From positions 5,615,569 to 5,679,568 of the forward strand of contig SCHM01000002.1 in assembly GCA_004123355.1 (NCBI GenBank): a stretch of DNA of 64,000 bases. Reading direction: 5' to 3'. The translations under genes and the position numbers were made by a program. How positions within the stretch are numbered: the stretch's first letter is position 1; each line of letters begins with the position of its first letter. This document shows positions 44,372-57,810 of this stretch, piece by piece. Source of the stretch: Amphirosellinia nigrospora. Its lineage: Eukaryota; Ascomycota; Sordariomycetes; Xylariales; Xylariaceae. The notes under the pieces are model-generated. The model worked only from the letters and a program-made list of their open reading frames with translations, was not told the DNA's origin and did no database searches.

Positions 44372-47300
44372 AAATGCTAAGGTATAAAAAATCTCTACTA
44401 ACTTTAGTAGATTAATCTAGCTAAACTATATTATAATTATAATTTTTTTATATAATATTAAGTAATATTATTGCTTGTTTTATTTTTTTTATTATTTTAT
44501 TTATAAGTTGTTATAATTTAAAGCTTTATTGAAAAACAAGAGATTTATTTATAGGTGCGTTAGGTGCTAGGGCGTTAATAATAGGGATATTGACAGGATT
44601 TAGTGCTGGAGCTTTAGTAATTACTTTATGTGGCCTACTATAGGGGCGCTTGCCTTTTGTTTTTTTTACCTTCGGTGTAGGTTTAGGTAATAGCCCTACG
44701 GAAGACTTCTTTTTTAGTAGTATAAAGCAAGGACTATATTTAAATTAATATTTATCGATAAGTTTTTATAAGTATTAAAAATAGTACGCTAAATGCTAAC
44801 AGTTATGCTTATAACTTTATTTTTTTTATTTAATTAAATAATCGAAATTGTTTTTTTTTTAATTAAAATAATATTTAAATATAACTTTAATTTTATAAAT
44901 ATTGCTTTTATTATTATTATTAAAATATTAATTAGCTTTAATAAGCTTTAATAATAATATTATTTGTTTAAAAAAGTTTTTATTATTTTTATATAGTTAT
45001 AACTATATAATAAAAATAATAAAATATATATAGTAATATTTAAAAAAGTTTAATTTATAAGCTAGGTTATTAATTTTGCGTTTAATAATTTAAAGTTTAG
45101 CCCGTTATTATAAATATTTTTTAAAAAGTTTGCCGGGCAAATAATAATTATTATATAAATAAAAAAAAACTTTATTATTTAGTTTAAATTTTAATATTTA
45201 ATATTTATTATTAAATATTTTTTCGTTATAATAATAACGAAATTTATAGCTAACTTAGTATTTATTATAAATAGTTATATAAAGATTTTATATTTTAAAG
45301 TTATATATATTTATTTAGCTATAAATATATCGAAAAAGCTAAAAAGTTTAAACTTAAATAATTGCTTATGCGGGATAAATTATATAGCTTATAAAATATA
45401 GAATTAAAGTTTTATTATAAAATAAAAACTATATTAAACTAGTTCGATTTAAAATATATATAATTATAAAAATATATTATAATTTTAATTGTTTAGTTTT
45501 TTTTTCGGACAAACTATTTTTTTATAATACGTAATAATTATTAATAATTTAGTATTTAATGCTTTTTATATATTTTTTTAAAAGTTAGAAATAAATTTAT
45601 AATCGCGATCGAAAATAATTTTTTAAAAATATTTTAATTATTTAAAATAATTATTTAATTAAAACTATTGCTTAGTTTTTAGTAGTATATTTTATATTAT
45701 TAGAAATTATAAACGTTTGTTTAAATATATAGCAAAAAATTATTATATATATTATTATATTAAAACTGTTTAGTTATTATAAAATATTTTATAATTTAAT
45801 AAAAAATAATAAAATAAAATTAATTATAATTATTTATATTAATAATATTTTTTAAGTTTAATTAAATATAAACTATTTATAGTTTTGTTTATTATTATAA
45901 TTAATATTATATTTTAAATAATATTTATAAATTTTTTAATATATTATAATTTTTATAAATCGAATATAATTTAAAGCTTTTAATATAGTTAAGTTTAAAA
46001 TATATTTTTATTATATAATATATAATTTGTTTACGTATATATATAAAATGTAAATTGTTTAATTTTTTATATTTATTATAATTAAACTATTTGCAATAAA
46101 AAATAAATATTAGCTTTAAAAAAAATAAGCGTTTTATAATATTAGTCGCGAAATTAATTTTAACAAAATTTATTTAAGATTTTTTTATAAAAAAGTTTTT
46201 TATATTTAGTTTAAAATTATGCTTAAACGTATATTATATATAATAATTTATATATTTATATAAAGTTTAATATAGCAAGTTTATAATTGTTTTAATTTAT
46301 TTTTAAGTTATAGTATTTATATATTATAAAATTTAGTATATTTAAAATATATTAAAACGTTTAATAAATAAAATTTAAAAACTATTAATAATAATAACAG
46401 ATAAATTAATAAGCTAATTATTTATTTATTAGTAATAAAAATATTAATAAAATTTAATCGATAATATTTTATAGCTAATAATCCTTAAAACTATATATAG
46501 TTTAAATAAATTATATAAAGCTTTTTTATAGTTATATAAAATAATTATTTTTTATTTAAAAAAGCTATATTAGTTTAGCTTATAATAATATTAATTTAAA
46601 TATATAATTAGTTATATTATATATAAAAATATAAGTCGCTTAGTTTTATTTAAAACTTAGTTTAATATAAAAATATAATGCTAAAATTTGTTTAAAATAT
46701 TTATTAATTTAAATATAGAATATAATCTAGGTTATAATAATAAAGCGTAGTTTAAAACAAATAACGTTTAAATAATAAAAAAAATTATTTAACTAGTATA
46801 AAATAATATATTTACGTAAATTATAAACTTAGGTTATTATTATTATTTTTTTTTTAATAATTTTAGCTAATAAAGTTATTTTACGTTTTATAAAAGTTTG
46901 GCTAATTATATATAATAAAAAAAAATTACAAAGAATATTATATTGAAATATTATTTAAAAGCTTAAAAGTTTTAAAAAATATAACTAATTTAAACGTTTA
47001 TATATTTAATAATAATAAATATTTTAAAATATTAATATAAAATTTAAAAAGTTAATAAAAAAATAATTAATAAAGATTTTTAATAAAATAATATTTTAAC
47101 TAAAATAAGCTAAAAATAATATTTAAATATAATATATTTTAAACGTATTAAAAAAATAAAAATATTATAATAAATAGCAATAAAAATAAAAAAAAATAAA
47201 AAACTTATTTATATACTTTTAAATATAACTAAAGAAATTTATAATTTTATAATATATTAAATTACTTTATATTAAAAACTAATAATAAAACTTATTTTTA

Positions 47301-50300
47301 TAGTTAAAATAAACTAGATAATAAAAAAAACTAATTGCGTTAATATAAATAATATAACTTTTTTATAAAAGCTTTTAATTAATTTTATTTTATAAAAAAA
47401 AAAAATAGTTATTAAAATAACGATTTTATTAAACTATTATAAATTAATAATTATTTGGCTTTTATTATGCTATAAACTTTTTTTTAAATAATAAATATAA
47501 AATATGTAAAAAATAGCTTTATTATTTAAATTATATAATTATTTTATAAGTTTATTATAAGATTAAAAATTTTTAATTTTTAATTAAAAAATAAGTTTTA
47601 TATTTTTATTTTTTAATATTAATAAAAAAAATCTTAAGCTATTTTATTTTAAAAATATTGATTTTTTTTATTTATTTAAATATATAAATTTTAATAATTT
47701 TAGTAAACTTAGCTATTTAAAAGTTTTTTAATATAAATAAATATTATTAATTAATTTTTAAAAAAATTTATAAGCTTTTAATGTTTAAAATAAAATATAT
47801 TTTTAAAAGCTTAACTTAAAAAACTTTTTTAATATTAATATATATAGTTTTTTTAATAGTAGTATAGTTTTAATATATATAAATTATATATGTAATAAAA
47901 AATATTTAAAAATTAACGTTAAAATATTAATAACTAAAAATAAAATACTATTTTTTACGTAAACTAATAGCGTAGTTATTAGTTTTATTAAGCGTTATTA
48001 TAAAAGTAATTATAAAATTTGCTAGTTCGTTTATAAATAGTTTATTAGTATTATATTAGTTATAATAGCTATAATAATTAGCGTTATATCGAATTTAATA
48101 TTTATAATAATAATAAATTAAAATAGCTAAAGATTTTAAGCTAATTATTTTAGCTAATAATATTATTAAAATTATTATAATAGCTAAAGTTTTATAACTA
48201 ATTTTTATAAACTAATAATATAATTATTATAAATTTTTAAATTTATTTTAATTTAATACTTTTGTTTATTTAATTAAAGTATTTATAATATTAATAACTA
48301 GAATAACTTTAAAAGTTTTACGTTTATTATAATATTATTATATTTATATATTACTATAAAAAAATTATAGTTAATAAATAATAGTTATATTAACCTATAA
48401 ATAACGTTTTATTAGCTATAATAGTTATAATATATATATTAGTAATTTTTATATAATTTATAACTACGGACTAAAACTTCGAATTAATAATAAAATTATT
48501 AAAATTATAAAAATAATAATATTTTAAAATAATTAATAGCTTTATAAAGTAAAAAAAATCGTTATATTAATATATTAATTATAGTTTTCGTTTATAATTT
48601 AATTTTTTTTGTACTATATTTTAAACTATAATTATTAATTTTTTAAATAAAAAATTTAAATTTAGCTTAACGTATTATTTTTACGCGTTTATTTTTAATA
48701 ATAATTATTAACTTTTATATTTTTATTATATATTTTAATATATTAAAGTACTTATTATTATAGTTTTATTTATATTAAATCGGTATAATATTTTATATTT
48801 TAGCTAGTTAGCAAAGCGCGTATATAAAAGCGAAAATATATATAGCTTAAATAAAAGTTTTATTAATATAACGTTTAACGCTTTAAATAAATATTTCGAT
48901 TAAAGATTTTATTAATTTATTTATATAAATAACGAATTATCGTCGGAAATTTTATTTTTAATTATATTTTTTTAGCTAATTTATATTAGTTTAAATATTA
49001 AAAAGTTTATTTTATAAAAATAAATTTAATATAATATTATATATAAATTATTTAAAAGCGATAAATAAAAAGTATTAATATACGCTATATATTTTAATAA
49101 AATATATAGTTATATTTTATATATATAAAATAAAAATATTAATAATTTATATTTTTATAATATTTAATAAAAGTAAAGCTAAACTAAATATATAAAAAGT
49201 ATTATTATTATAATTTTTTATTAGTATATATTTAAATTTTTTTATTTAAACGTACGTTATTAATTTAATATATGCTATAATAGCTATATATTTTTTATCG
49301 TAATAACGTTTAAATTACTATTATAATTATAGCTATAGTTATAGCTATATTATAGTTATAGCTATAGTTTAGCTATTATATATTGTTATATTTTTATTTT
49401 TATTATTATGTTTTTATTTTTAAAAATATTTTTTTTATTATTTTTTATAATAGCTATGATTTTATTAAATTATTATTATATTATTTATTACGTTATTATT
49501 AAAATAATAATAATATTATAATAATTGTATTTTTTAATTAATAACGATTAAAAATTATAGTTATTATATTTAAAATATAAATTTTAAAGGTTTTATATGT
49601 TTTTTTAAATAGTTATAAAAAGTTTAATGTTTAAAAACTTATTTGCTTTTTATTTTAATTTATAGCGCGTTTTATCGATTTTTTTATATTTTTAATATAT
49701 TTTTTTTTTTAATAACAGATATAATAATAATTATTTAGCTTATTAGTTATAAATATTTTTATAATATTTTATTAATTAAAATTATTTCGTACTAAAGTTT
49801 TATTTTATAGGTATAAATATTATAATAAATATAATTAATAAATATATTTTATTTTATATATATCGAATAAAAAAAAATTATTTTCGAAGAATTTTTTATA
49901 ACGTATTTAAAGCGTATTTTAAAGCGTTTTTTTAGTTTTTTAAATATTAAACTTAAGCTTATTTTTATTAAATATAACAATCGATAAGTTTAATTTTATT
50001 ATTTTTATAAAAAAGTAAAACTTATAAAAAATAGTTAAATAGCTTTAAAATTTAGCTATTATTTAATAATTTTAATTTTAAACTTATATATAGCTTAAAT
50101 ATATTAAAAAATATATATATATTTATAAAATATATTTTTTTATTTAAATAATTTTTTTATTTTAAGTTGTTTAGTTAAGGTTTAAAACTTTAATATTTTT
50201 ATGTTAATTTTATAAATATTTTTATTATAAAATAATTAAAAATAAAGTTTTATAACGATAATATTTATTATTATAATTATGCTGCTAAAGTTAGCTTTAT

Positions 50301-51627
50301 TATTTAATCTAGATTATTATTAAAGTTGTTTATTTTTTATTATTGTTTTATTATTGCTGTTTTTTGCTATTATTATTGCTTATTTAATTAAAGAAATATT
50401 CTAGCGTTTTTATAATGCTTTTAGGGCGATAAAGAAGAAATAAACGGAAATATTATTAATATACTATTATATTCGGAAATAAAAGCGGGGGTATATTATT
50501 TTTTTTTTATTTATAGCTATATTATTAAAGTTAATTATATATTATAAAAGCTTATTAGTTTAATATAGTTAAAAATAAAATAAATAAAATAAATATTAAT
50601 TTTTTTAAAACTTTATAAAAACGCTAAATTTTAATTTATTTATATAATTAAGTTAAATTTATTATTAATTTGTTTAATATTTTTTTATAGTTTTTTATAT
50701 TTAGTTCGATTTAATTTTATTTAAATTATTATTTATATTATTTTAAAAATATATTTATAGTTTTAGCGTTAAATTTTAATTGTTAGTTTAGTTTTTTAAA
50801 TAAAAACTTTATAAGTTTTTAACTTATTATTATTAATCGAGCTTTATTAATATTAATATAGCTTCGGTTATTTTTGCGCTAATTTTATTTTTTTTATTTT
50901 ATTTTAATTTTTTAAATTATATTATTAAATAATTTATAAATATTTTTAATAAAGCTTATATTAATAATAATAATATTTATTTTAATAATTGCTACGCCGG
51001 GAATTAAAAAAAAAAAACTTTAAGTAAAAGTTTTTTAATTAGATTTAACGTTTAATTTAGTAAATAATTAAGTACGTAAAAAAACTATTATTATATTAGT
51101 TTATAATTTGTTATTTTTATATAACGTTATAAATAATAACTTAAAAACAAAATAACTATACGTAAATAAGAGTAAAATAAAATTATATAATTTATAATTA
51201 TATTTTAATAATAAACTAATATATTTATAAACTTTAATAACGAATTAAAACGTTTAAAAACTTTAAGTAAAACTAAGATATTTAGAACAATTAATTAGTA
51301 AAAATCCGTAACGTTTATGATTTTATAATAATTTTAGCTATATTATAAAAATTAATATATTTAAAATATAAAAATATTTTATTAAGCTTTTTTTAGGGCT
51401 AAATAACTAGTTTATTTAAAAGCTTTGTAAAAAATATAAAAATAAAAGTACAAAATAAATTAACGCTAAAGCGTAATATTTGCTTTAATTAACAGATACG
51501 TATAAATTATACGTTAATTATTACTAGAAAATTTATATTTTTAACTTCGAAAGATTTAAAAAAAAATAATTTTTAGTATAGTTAATTTTATAATAAAACT
51601 ACGTAATAAAGCACTATTTTAAAAAAA

Positions 51628-51817
51628 TATTATAAGTTATAAAATAAAGCTTAATTAAAGTTAGAAAATCTATTATTAGATCCACGTAATAAATCTAATA
51701 ATAAATTCTTTAACTAGCAATATACCAGCTATTTATTAGATATAGGTGTTGCTAGGTGGCTTCCTTTTACGCTCCGCGCAAAAAAGCCAGTAACACAGAC
51801 CCCTTGGGGCTCTATCA
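51628..51817. repeat. Nested element, right terminal repeat
   Basis: Partner of 44177-44371. It is preceded by an A-run resembling a polypurine tract and retains more GC than the left copy. Confidence 0.8.
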
Positions 51818-54800
51818 TATATAGCTATATATTTAAAGAATTTTTATTTAATTATTAGGTTAAAAAATTAAATATTTATAAAATATAGTATAAAAGCTTA
51901 TTAAACCTAATATACTTCTAAACAATAAAAGTTTTAAGCTATTATTTACTAAAAAAAAAAGCTTTAATATTAATAAAAAACAAAGCTTTATATTATACTA
52001 AAATATTAAAAAAAAAAACATTATAAATTATTATATTTTTTTTAAACTTTAATAAAATAATTTATACTAATAATATTTTTTTTAAAAAAAACTATATTTA
52101 TATTTTAATCGAAAATTAATCGTTAATTTATAATATTACTTTTTAGGATTTATATTTAATAACTCTTTTTTTATTATTATAAAATTAAAAAACCTAACTA
52201 TAATATATATATAACTAGCAAAAAAAGTTAAGTTTAAAAAACCCTTAAATTAAAAAAGATACTAAATTATAAGCTACTAGAAATAAAAAAAATAACCCCC
52301 GCGCTTAAAAGCAAAATAATAATTAACTTTTAAAGCTTACGCTTATAACTTTATTACGATTATTTTATAATAAATAACGTAAAAAATTTTAAAAACGTTT
52401 TATAATTACCGACTTAAAACTTAGATTATTTATATATACTTTTAAAAAATTTAAAACCGAAGCTAAAACTAAAACTAAAAACGTATTAAATATTATATAA
52501 AATATATTATAGTTATATTAACAGTTTAAAAAAATATTTTAATTTATAACTTAAAATAAAAAACTTATTAAAATATAGCTTTATTATTAACTTTTATTTA
52601 TTAAATAGTATTAATATTTAATAAAGCAAACTTTTTTAAATAATATTATTAATTAATATTATTTGCTTTTTATATTATAAAGGTTATAAAACCTAAAACG
52701 TTAAAATAAGCCTAAAATAACGCTTATTAATATAATTAGCTTAAAGCTATAAATAATAAATAAGTCCTTAATCGATAATAAAACTTAAATAATTTATTAA
52801 TTATTTATAAAACGTAAAATATTATTAAAAAATAAGTTTTTAAACTAAAATATAAGCTAAATAATAAAATTATTCGCTATAAAGCTTATTAAATAATTAA
52901 AAGCTTTAAATAAATAAAAAGCTTAAATTATAATAAAACTTTTATTTTTATAATTAAGCTTATAAGCTATAAAACTATTTTTGTTATTATTATTGCTTTA
53001 AATTTTAAACTAAAATAAATAAATATTAAAAGTATTTTTTTATAAAATATTAATAAAAAATTATATAAAATAACTTTTTAAGTTCAAAAATAAGACCGTT
53101 TATATATATAGCTAAAGCTTTATATAGCTTAAAACAAATACTTAAAATATAGTATAAAATTTTTATAATATATTTTAAAAGGTTAAAGTTTATATTGTTA
53201 AATATAAATATAAATTTGCTAAAAGCTATACTTATATTATTATATATCGACGATTTTTTAATTATATATTTTTTATAAAAAAAGTTAATAAAGTTAAAAA
53301 AGCACTATATAATAAGTTTAATATAATTAACCTAGGCTTTTATTCTTATTTTTAAAAATAACTATTAAAAAAAATAAGCTAAATTAAACGATTACTTTAG
53401 GTAAAAAGTTTATATTAAAAAAATACTTTAAAATTTTAATTTTTAAAACGTTAAACTTAAAAATATTCTAATAAAACTAAAGCTTTTAATTTTTTAGCTA
53501 ATAACTATATAGCTATAATAAAAAAAAACCTAGTATATAAATACTATTAATTTAAATATTATTATATTAAACATTTAATTAGATATTTATGCTATATTTT
53601 TTTTAGTTATTTTAGCAAAATTAAATAAAATATATAAATTAGCTGTAATATATATTTTAAATACTTTAAAAAATAATAATATAAAATTAATTTATTATAA
53701 AAACTTTATAACTTAGTAAGCTATATTAATACTAATTATACCGGAAATTAAAAAACCTAAAAATTAATTTTTAAATACGTTTTTAATATAAATAATAAAA
53801 CTTTAAACTAAAGTTTAAAACGTTAAGCTATTATATCGCTATTATTATATAAAGCCGAATATATTAATTAAATATAATAAAAAAAAACAATATAGCTAAA
53901 GTTTTTATTTAGCAAGCTAAACGTTATTTAAAAGATTAAAACTACTATTATTTATAGTAAAACTAAAAAACTATAATATTAGTTAATAATTTATTATATT
54001 ACGCTAATATTAAATATATAATTATTTAGCTAAAATTCGTTTACGAACAATAAACCTAAGGATATTAAATTATAATACGTCCTTATTAATTAATAAATAA
54101 TAGATAAGCTAACTAAAGCTTTACCGAAAAATAAGTTTTTTATTTTCTATATTGTTTTAAGCTTAAAATAATAAAAATCTTATAATAAAATATTATTAAA
54201 TTAAAATTTTATATTATATAACTAGCGCTATTACGAAAATTTTATACTTTGCTAATTATTTATATATTTACTATACTTTTTTAATTATACCCCGATTATT
54301 ACCCCTAAATTATTTAAATTAAACTTTTTTTTAATATATAACCCCTATTATTTATCCTTAGTAATAATAAAAGTTTTAACTACTAGTAATAATATTTACG
54401 AACTTTATTAATTTTTTTAGCAAGCTTTATTAAACTTTAAAACTATAAATAATAAATTTATTGCTTATTTAAAGCAATTTTATAACTTTTTATTCTTAAT
54501 AATATTTTATATTTATTTAAAAATAATATTTAAAGCTATTTAAATAATAAAAAAATTAAAATATTTATAAAATAATATTTAACGTATATACGCAAAATAT
54601 TTTTAATATTTTTTATAACTCCTAAAAAAATAATAAAAAAATATAACTAAACTTATTCTTTGTACTTACTAAGCTATTAATAAAAAACCTATAAAAAAAA
54701 GCGATTTAATATATATATATTATAACTATTATTACTAACTTTAGCAAAAAAAATTATAATATTTTAAAACTATAACTTTATTAATAATATAATATTAAAA

Positions 54801-55334
54801 TTAAAAACAAAAACGTACTATAAAAAAAATAACAAACTTTTATAAATATTTATTAAAAAAGTTCGTAAGCTAGCTATATAATATAATATAAACTATACTT
54901 TAATAGTTAAAACTTATATTTAATATATAGTATATTATAAATTTATTAATAGGTTACCCTAAAAATTACTTATATTTCGACCTAATAACCCTTGTTTAAA
55001 AAACTACGTTCGATTAGCTAACTAATTATACGACTATTTATCTAGCTTATGTTTTTTTTTCTTTTTTTTTTATAAAAGTTTTATAAGTTTTATTAATATT
55101 TAAAAAACTTTAAATAAAATACTAAAAAGTTTAAATTGCCGGATTAAACAGCAGTACTTAAAAAATCTAAGTTCTTATAAAAAAACCTAGCATAAAAGCA
55201 AAAAAAAAAAAATCTATCAAAGTTCTACTACCCTGCAGGTTTTACAAATCCTACCCTGCAAATCTCACAAATCACCCATCACAATATCTTCATGTTTTTT
55301 TTTTCATTTTCACAGGTGTTTGGAGTAATAGGAG

Positions 55335-55494
55335 TGTTAAATTAAATAGGGAGTAATACACTCTACCCACCTATGTATATATCATATATATCCCCCGAGT
55401 CCTTTGGACTCGGATCTAACCTTCTGGTTATCCTGATTTATATACAATCTATCTACTGCTATACCACATGTATAGGTCTCCACTACCTTTGACA
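55335..55494 (+). repeat. Outer element, right LTR
   Basis: Partner of 40767-40924, preceded by a purine-rich tract (GGAGTAATAGGAG). It is the least mutated part of the whole element and ends in CA before the GGGAA duplication. Confidence 0.9.
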
Positions 55495-55499
55495 GGGAA
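55495..55499. repeat. Target-site duplication, right copy (GGGAA)
   Basis: Second copy of the GGGAA found at 40762-40766. It marks the point where ordinary chromosomal composition resumes. Confidence 0.85.
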
Positions 55500-55692
55500 C
55501 AGACTTGGTGAGCCTATTCGACTCGCTTTCCCGAGTCTTATGACATTTGTGTTAGTCACGGTGATCTGTAAGAGCACATCCGTTTCATTCAGTTACTATG
55601 ATGGCATCTAGCTCTTCCCTCCAAATATCTTGACCACCTTCCAACCTAGCTTTACAAGGGAGACCTAGAGGATGGATATGCAACAGACCAGA

Positions 55693-56196
55693 TCAAATAG
55701 CGATGAGAATAGAAAGGCCTAATCCTCTCCTAAACAGCAGGCAAATGTCTCCATCGGCTTCAAATTGATCACTGCAGGCGTGGAGGTAGGCAATAAGAAA
55801 CGGGATCCTCAAGTACGAAAACAGGTATTTGAAAATGTGATGACCCGAAACAGTACCCATATGATCCAGAGGCAGGTATCGAAGTCTTTGATCTTCGTTG
55901 GTGGATGTGGCCTGAGGTAGCCGTAAAGGTGGCAGAAGATGAGGACGGCGAGCGAAATCAGGGCTACAACCTGTGCCTCGACGCGCGTGTAGTCGGAGAT
56001 GTCTTCGGATGAAAACATGCGGTAGATTGTGGTTCGTTGGTGCGTTGAGGGAGCTGAGTGTCCATGTTTCGGGTGCTGGAGGATTTTGGCGATATGCAGG
56101 AGGAGTCGAAGTGTGAGACCTTGTAGAGTGTAGAAAGAAGCTAGGACTTTTGGCACGGCCAGCGAGAAGTGTATTTGATAGTATTGTAGTATTCAT
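55693..56196 (-). CDS. Possible small integral membrane protein
   Basis: Begins at ATG 56196 with MNTTILSNTLLAG. The better coding sense then lies in the next frame (VPKVLASFYTLQGLTLRLLL, then MFSSEDISDYTRVEAQVVAL followed by ISLAVLIFCHLYGYL, and DTCLWIIWVLFRVITF). That frame has two to three hydrophobic helices and conserved-looking charged loops and ends at 55809. The change of frame between the parts lies at about 56155. I recognise no family. It lies downstream of the amidoligase-like gene on the same strand, 400 bp away. The C-terminus is uncertain: the upstream frame remains open to 55693. Confidence 0.4.
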   Translation of the reverse strand: MNTTILSNTLLAGRAKSPSFFLHSTRSHTSTPPAYRQNPPAPETWTLSSLNAPTNHNLPHVFIRRHLRLHARRGTGCSPDFARRPHLLPPLRLPQATSTNEDQRLRYLPLDHMGTVSGHHIFKYLFSYLRIPFLIAYLHACSDQFEADGDICLLFRRGLGLSILIAI

Positions 56197-56595
56197 GATG
56201 AATGGCTAATCACAAATGGGTCGTGAGGATGGCCGTCTGGTGGATAGATGGGATGGTGAAAAATGACGCGGAATGCTGGCAGCTTATAAATCGATCTGAT
56301 CTTAAGTTCCAAATACCTGCATGACCCGACCTTAATACCAAGTAAAATACCAACATATCTTAGGTTTGTCCCGACAAAGTTAAAAGGAGCCAACCAGGCG
56401 AAAGTATTCAGCGCCACCAGTAATCGAACAGCAACATTCACGAAATGACTTAGAAATGCATGCTCAGAGATCTGAACAAACTTGAATGCAAATATCTCCT
56501 GATTCATGTAGTTTGTATCTGTAGTGATACACGAACTGTCAACTCATTCAACACATGTCTGGTTGCGATTTCTCAAATGTCTCCCTTCTCTTAGT

Positions 56596-57810
56596 CTAAC
56601 TGTCCGATTTCGTGAGAAATGCGAGCCTTTCTTCAAGTCGCGCATGTTCAATTACGGATAATCCGGCGTCTTCGGCTTCCTCGAGCACGAACTTTGATAG
56701 ATCGCCTTCTCTGAACAAATTCGGGTCAGGCCCTTGGGTGTGCCACCACGCCACCTAGCGTTGTGTTTGAGTGCTCCGCGAACGAACAAACACGCCAAGT
56801 CAATCCACATTGTTGCATCCTCGGGTGTGGCGGAACCGGGTGCGAGGTTGTACTCAACTATTCAAGGTGCCGTTAGCATATCTCGGACCTGAATGGGCGA
56901 AGAATGTTGAAAGTGTCAAACTTGAAGAGATAACAGAACCCGCTGCGCGTTTTCTATAATTTCCCTTTACAGAAGCCCAGGGGTAGCCCACCTAAGTTAG
57001 TAAACTGATGTCCTTCATAATATGGCGTGACTATCGGGCCGCTCTGCGCTGCAACCACCGGCCAGAAGTTCCACGGCCGAAGATGACCTTTCCCATTTGG
57101 GTCGGTATTCATTAACCACGCGATAACTTCGGTGGATTGTGCTGCGTCGAGCCTGTCCAGTATCATCGTACTCCTGTCGCTCAAATTGCTTAAACTCGGT
57201 ATCCAGACAAGAGAAGGGGCATTTTGGTCGACATCCCTGTTCTTCAGATCCCACGCGAGCGCGTTGAAACCATGATTATGGTGAATGACAGTCTTCGCGA
57301 GGGCCTTCAATTCTCTCCCGGACATCTCTGGGTAGGTTACGATATGTACTTTCGTGCCCCAAGATTTCGATGGAACGTATCCCGACTGCCTAACGATGTC
57401 GTAGACTCGACTCAATAACCGGGTCCAGGAATCACGATGGTGGTATAGGAGCTTTGGGGAGACAATATCGAATGAATCTATTTGGCAAGACAGAGTAAGT
57501 GAGTAAACAAATGGGAATCCTAAAATAACGGAAAATATGTTAGAGGTATATTCAACCCACATTGATCCTCACAATTTTCCGTGATACACCATGTCCTGAA
57601 GTCGTTATCAATCTTGCTTTTTATAGTACAGTCCGGGATTCCGGCGCTCTGGATCGCGTATCTTAAGCCTGCTAGAAGTTCCAGCCATTCATTGTGCATA
57701 GTAAAGGACGGCCTATGGGGAGGTAAAAGTCCCATCCTAAGCTCAACACTAAACATCAAAGGCCGTTGCGAGGTGACTGAGCCGAATCGCTGCGACGAAG
57801 AAGCCACCAT
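56596..57810 (-). CDS. Amidoligase-like protein (putative, divergent active site)
   Basis: Exons are 57573-57810, 56992-57477 and 56596-56857. The last intron has a good CTAAC branch site and TAG acceptor. I read the order of motifs as that of the ATP-grasp-related amidoligase family: MFSVELRMGLLP (family GVELEF), TWCITEN (family W.ITxD), SFDIVSPKLL (family VEVVSPIL), GTKVHIVTYPEMSGRELKAL (family GLHVHVG...LK.L) and YNLAPGSATPEDATMWIDLA (family EFRQHxGTLD). The usual HxH is KVH and the usual FRQH is YNLA, so catalytic residues seem lost, and it may bind without ligating. One base is missing near 56733, before DPNLFREGDLSKFVLEEAED. The family call rests on motif order from memory. Confidence 0.5.

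Larger units (their letters stand above)
44177..51817. mobile_element. Second LTR-retrotransposon fossil nested in the first
   Basis: Direct repeats of about 190-195 bp (44177-44371 and 51628-51817) bound a 7.64-kb AT-rich block. Removing it rejoins the outer element at a plausible length, so this copy jumped into the outer one and is the younger insertion. Repeat divergence is mainly transitions. The interior shows the same CpA-depleted, stop-filled texture (broken many times over), so both were mutated by RIP. I cannot fix superfamily or orientation from the remnants. No clean target duplication is visible at the edges. The boundaries may be off by a few bases. Confidence 0.75.
40767..55494 (+). 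mobile_element. Ty1/copia-type LTR retrotransposon fossil, RIP-mutated, split by a nested element
   Basis: Direct terminal repeats of about 158-160 bp (40767-40924 and 55335-55494) begin TGTT and end in TA or CA, flanked by a GGGAA target duplication. Without the nested insertion the element is about 7.1 kb (40767-44176 plus 51818-55494), normal for the class. On the + strand near 53.24 kb a peptide resembles the copia reverse-transcriptase active-site region, and about 53.6-53.9 kb resembles the copia RNase H end. This gives the family and orientation. The interior is extremely AT-rich, with CpA and TpG nearly gone, and is broken by stops throughout (dozens), so it is a dead relic. The two LTRs differ almost only by transitions and TA indels, so most divergence is RIP and the insertion itself is probably young. 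Confidence 0.85.

Noticed and set aside
40925-55334. Long AT-rich stretch as a mitochondrial insertion or centromere
   Set aside because: It is bounded exactly by LTR pairs and a target duplication, and it shows CpA depletion with copia-like remnants, so RIP-mutated retroelements explain it.
56193-56507. 104-codon minus-strand frame between the amidoligase-like and membrane-protein genes
   Set aside because: It has an ATG and some hydrophobic residues, but no family resemblance or intron support, and it lies where UTRs are expected.
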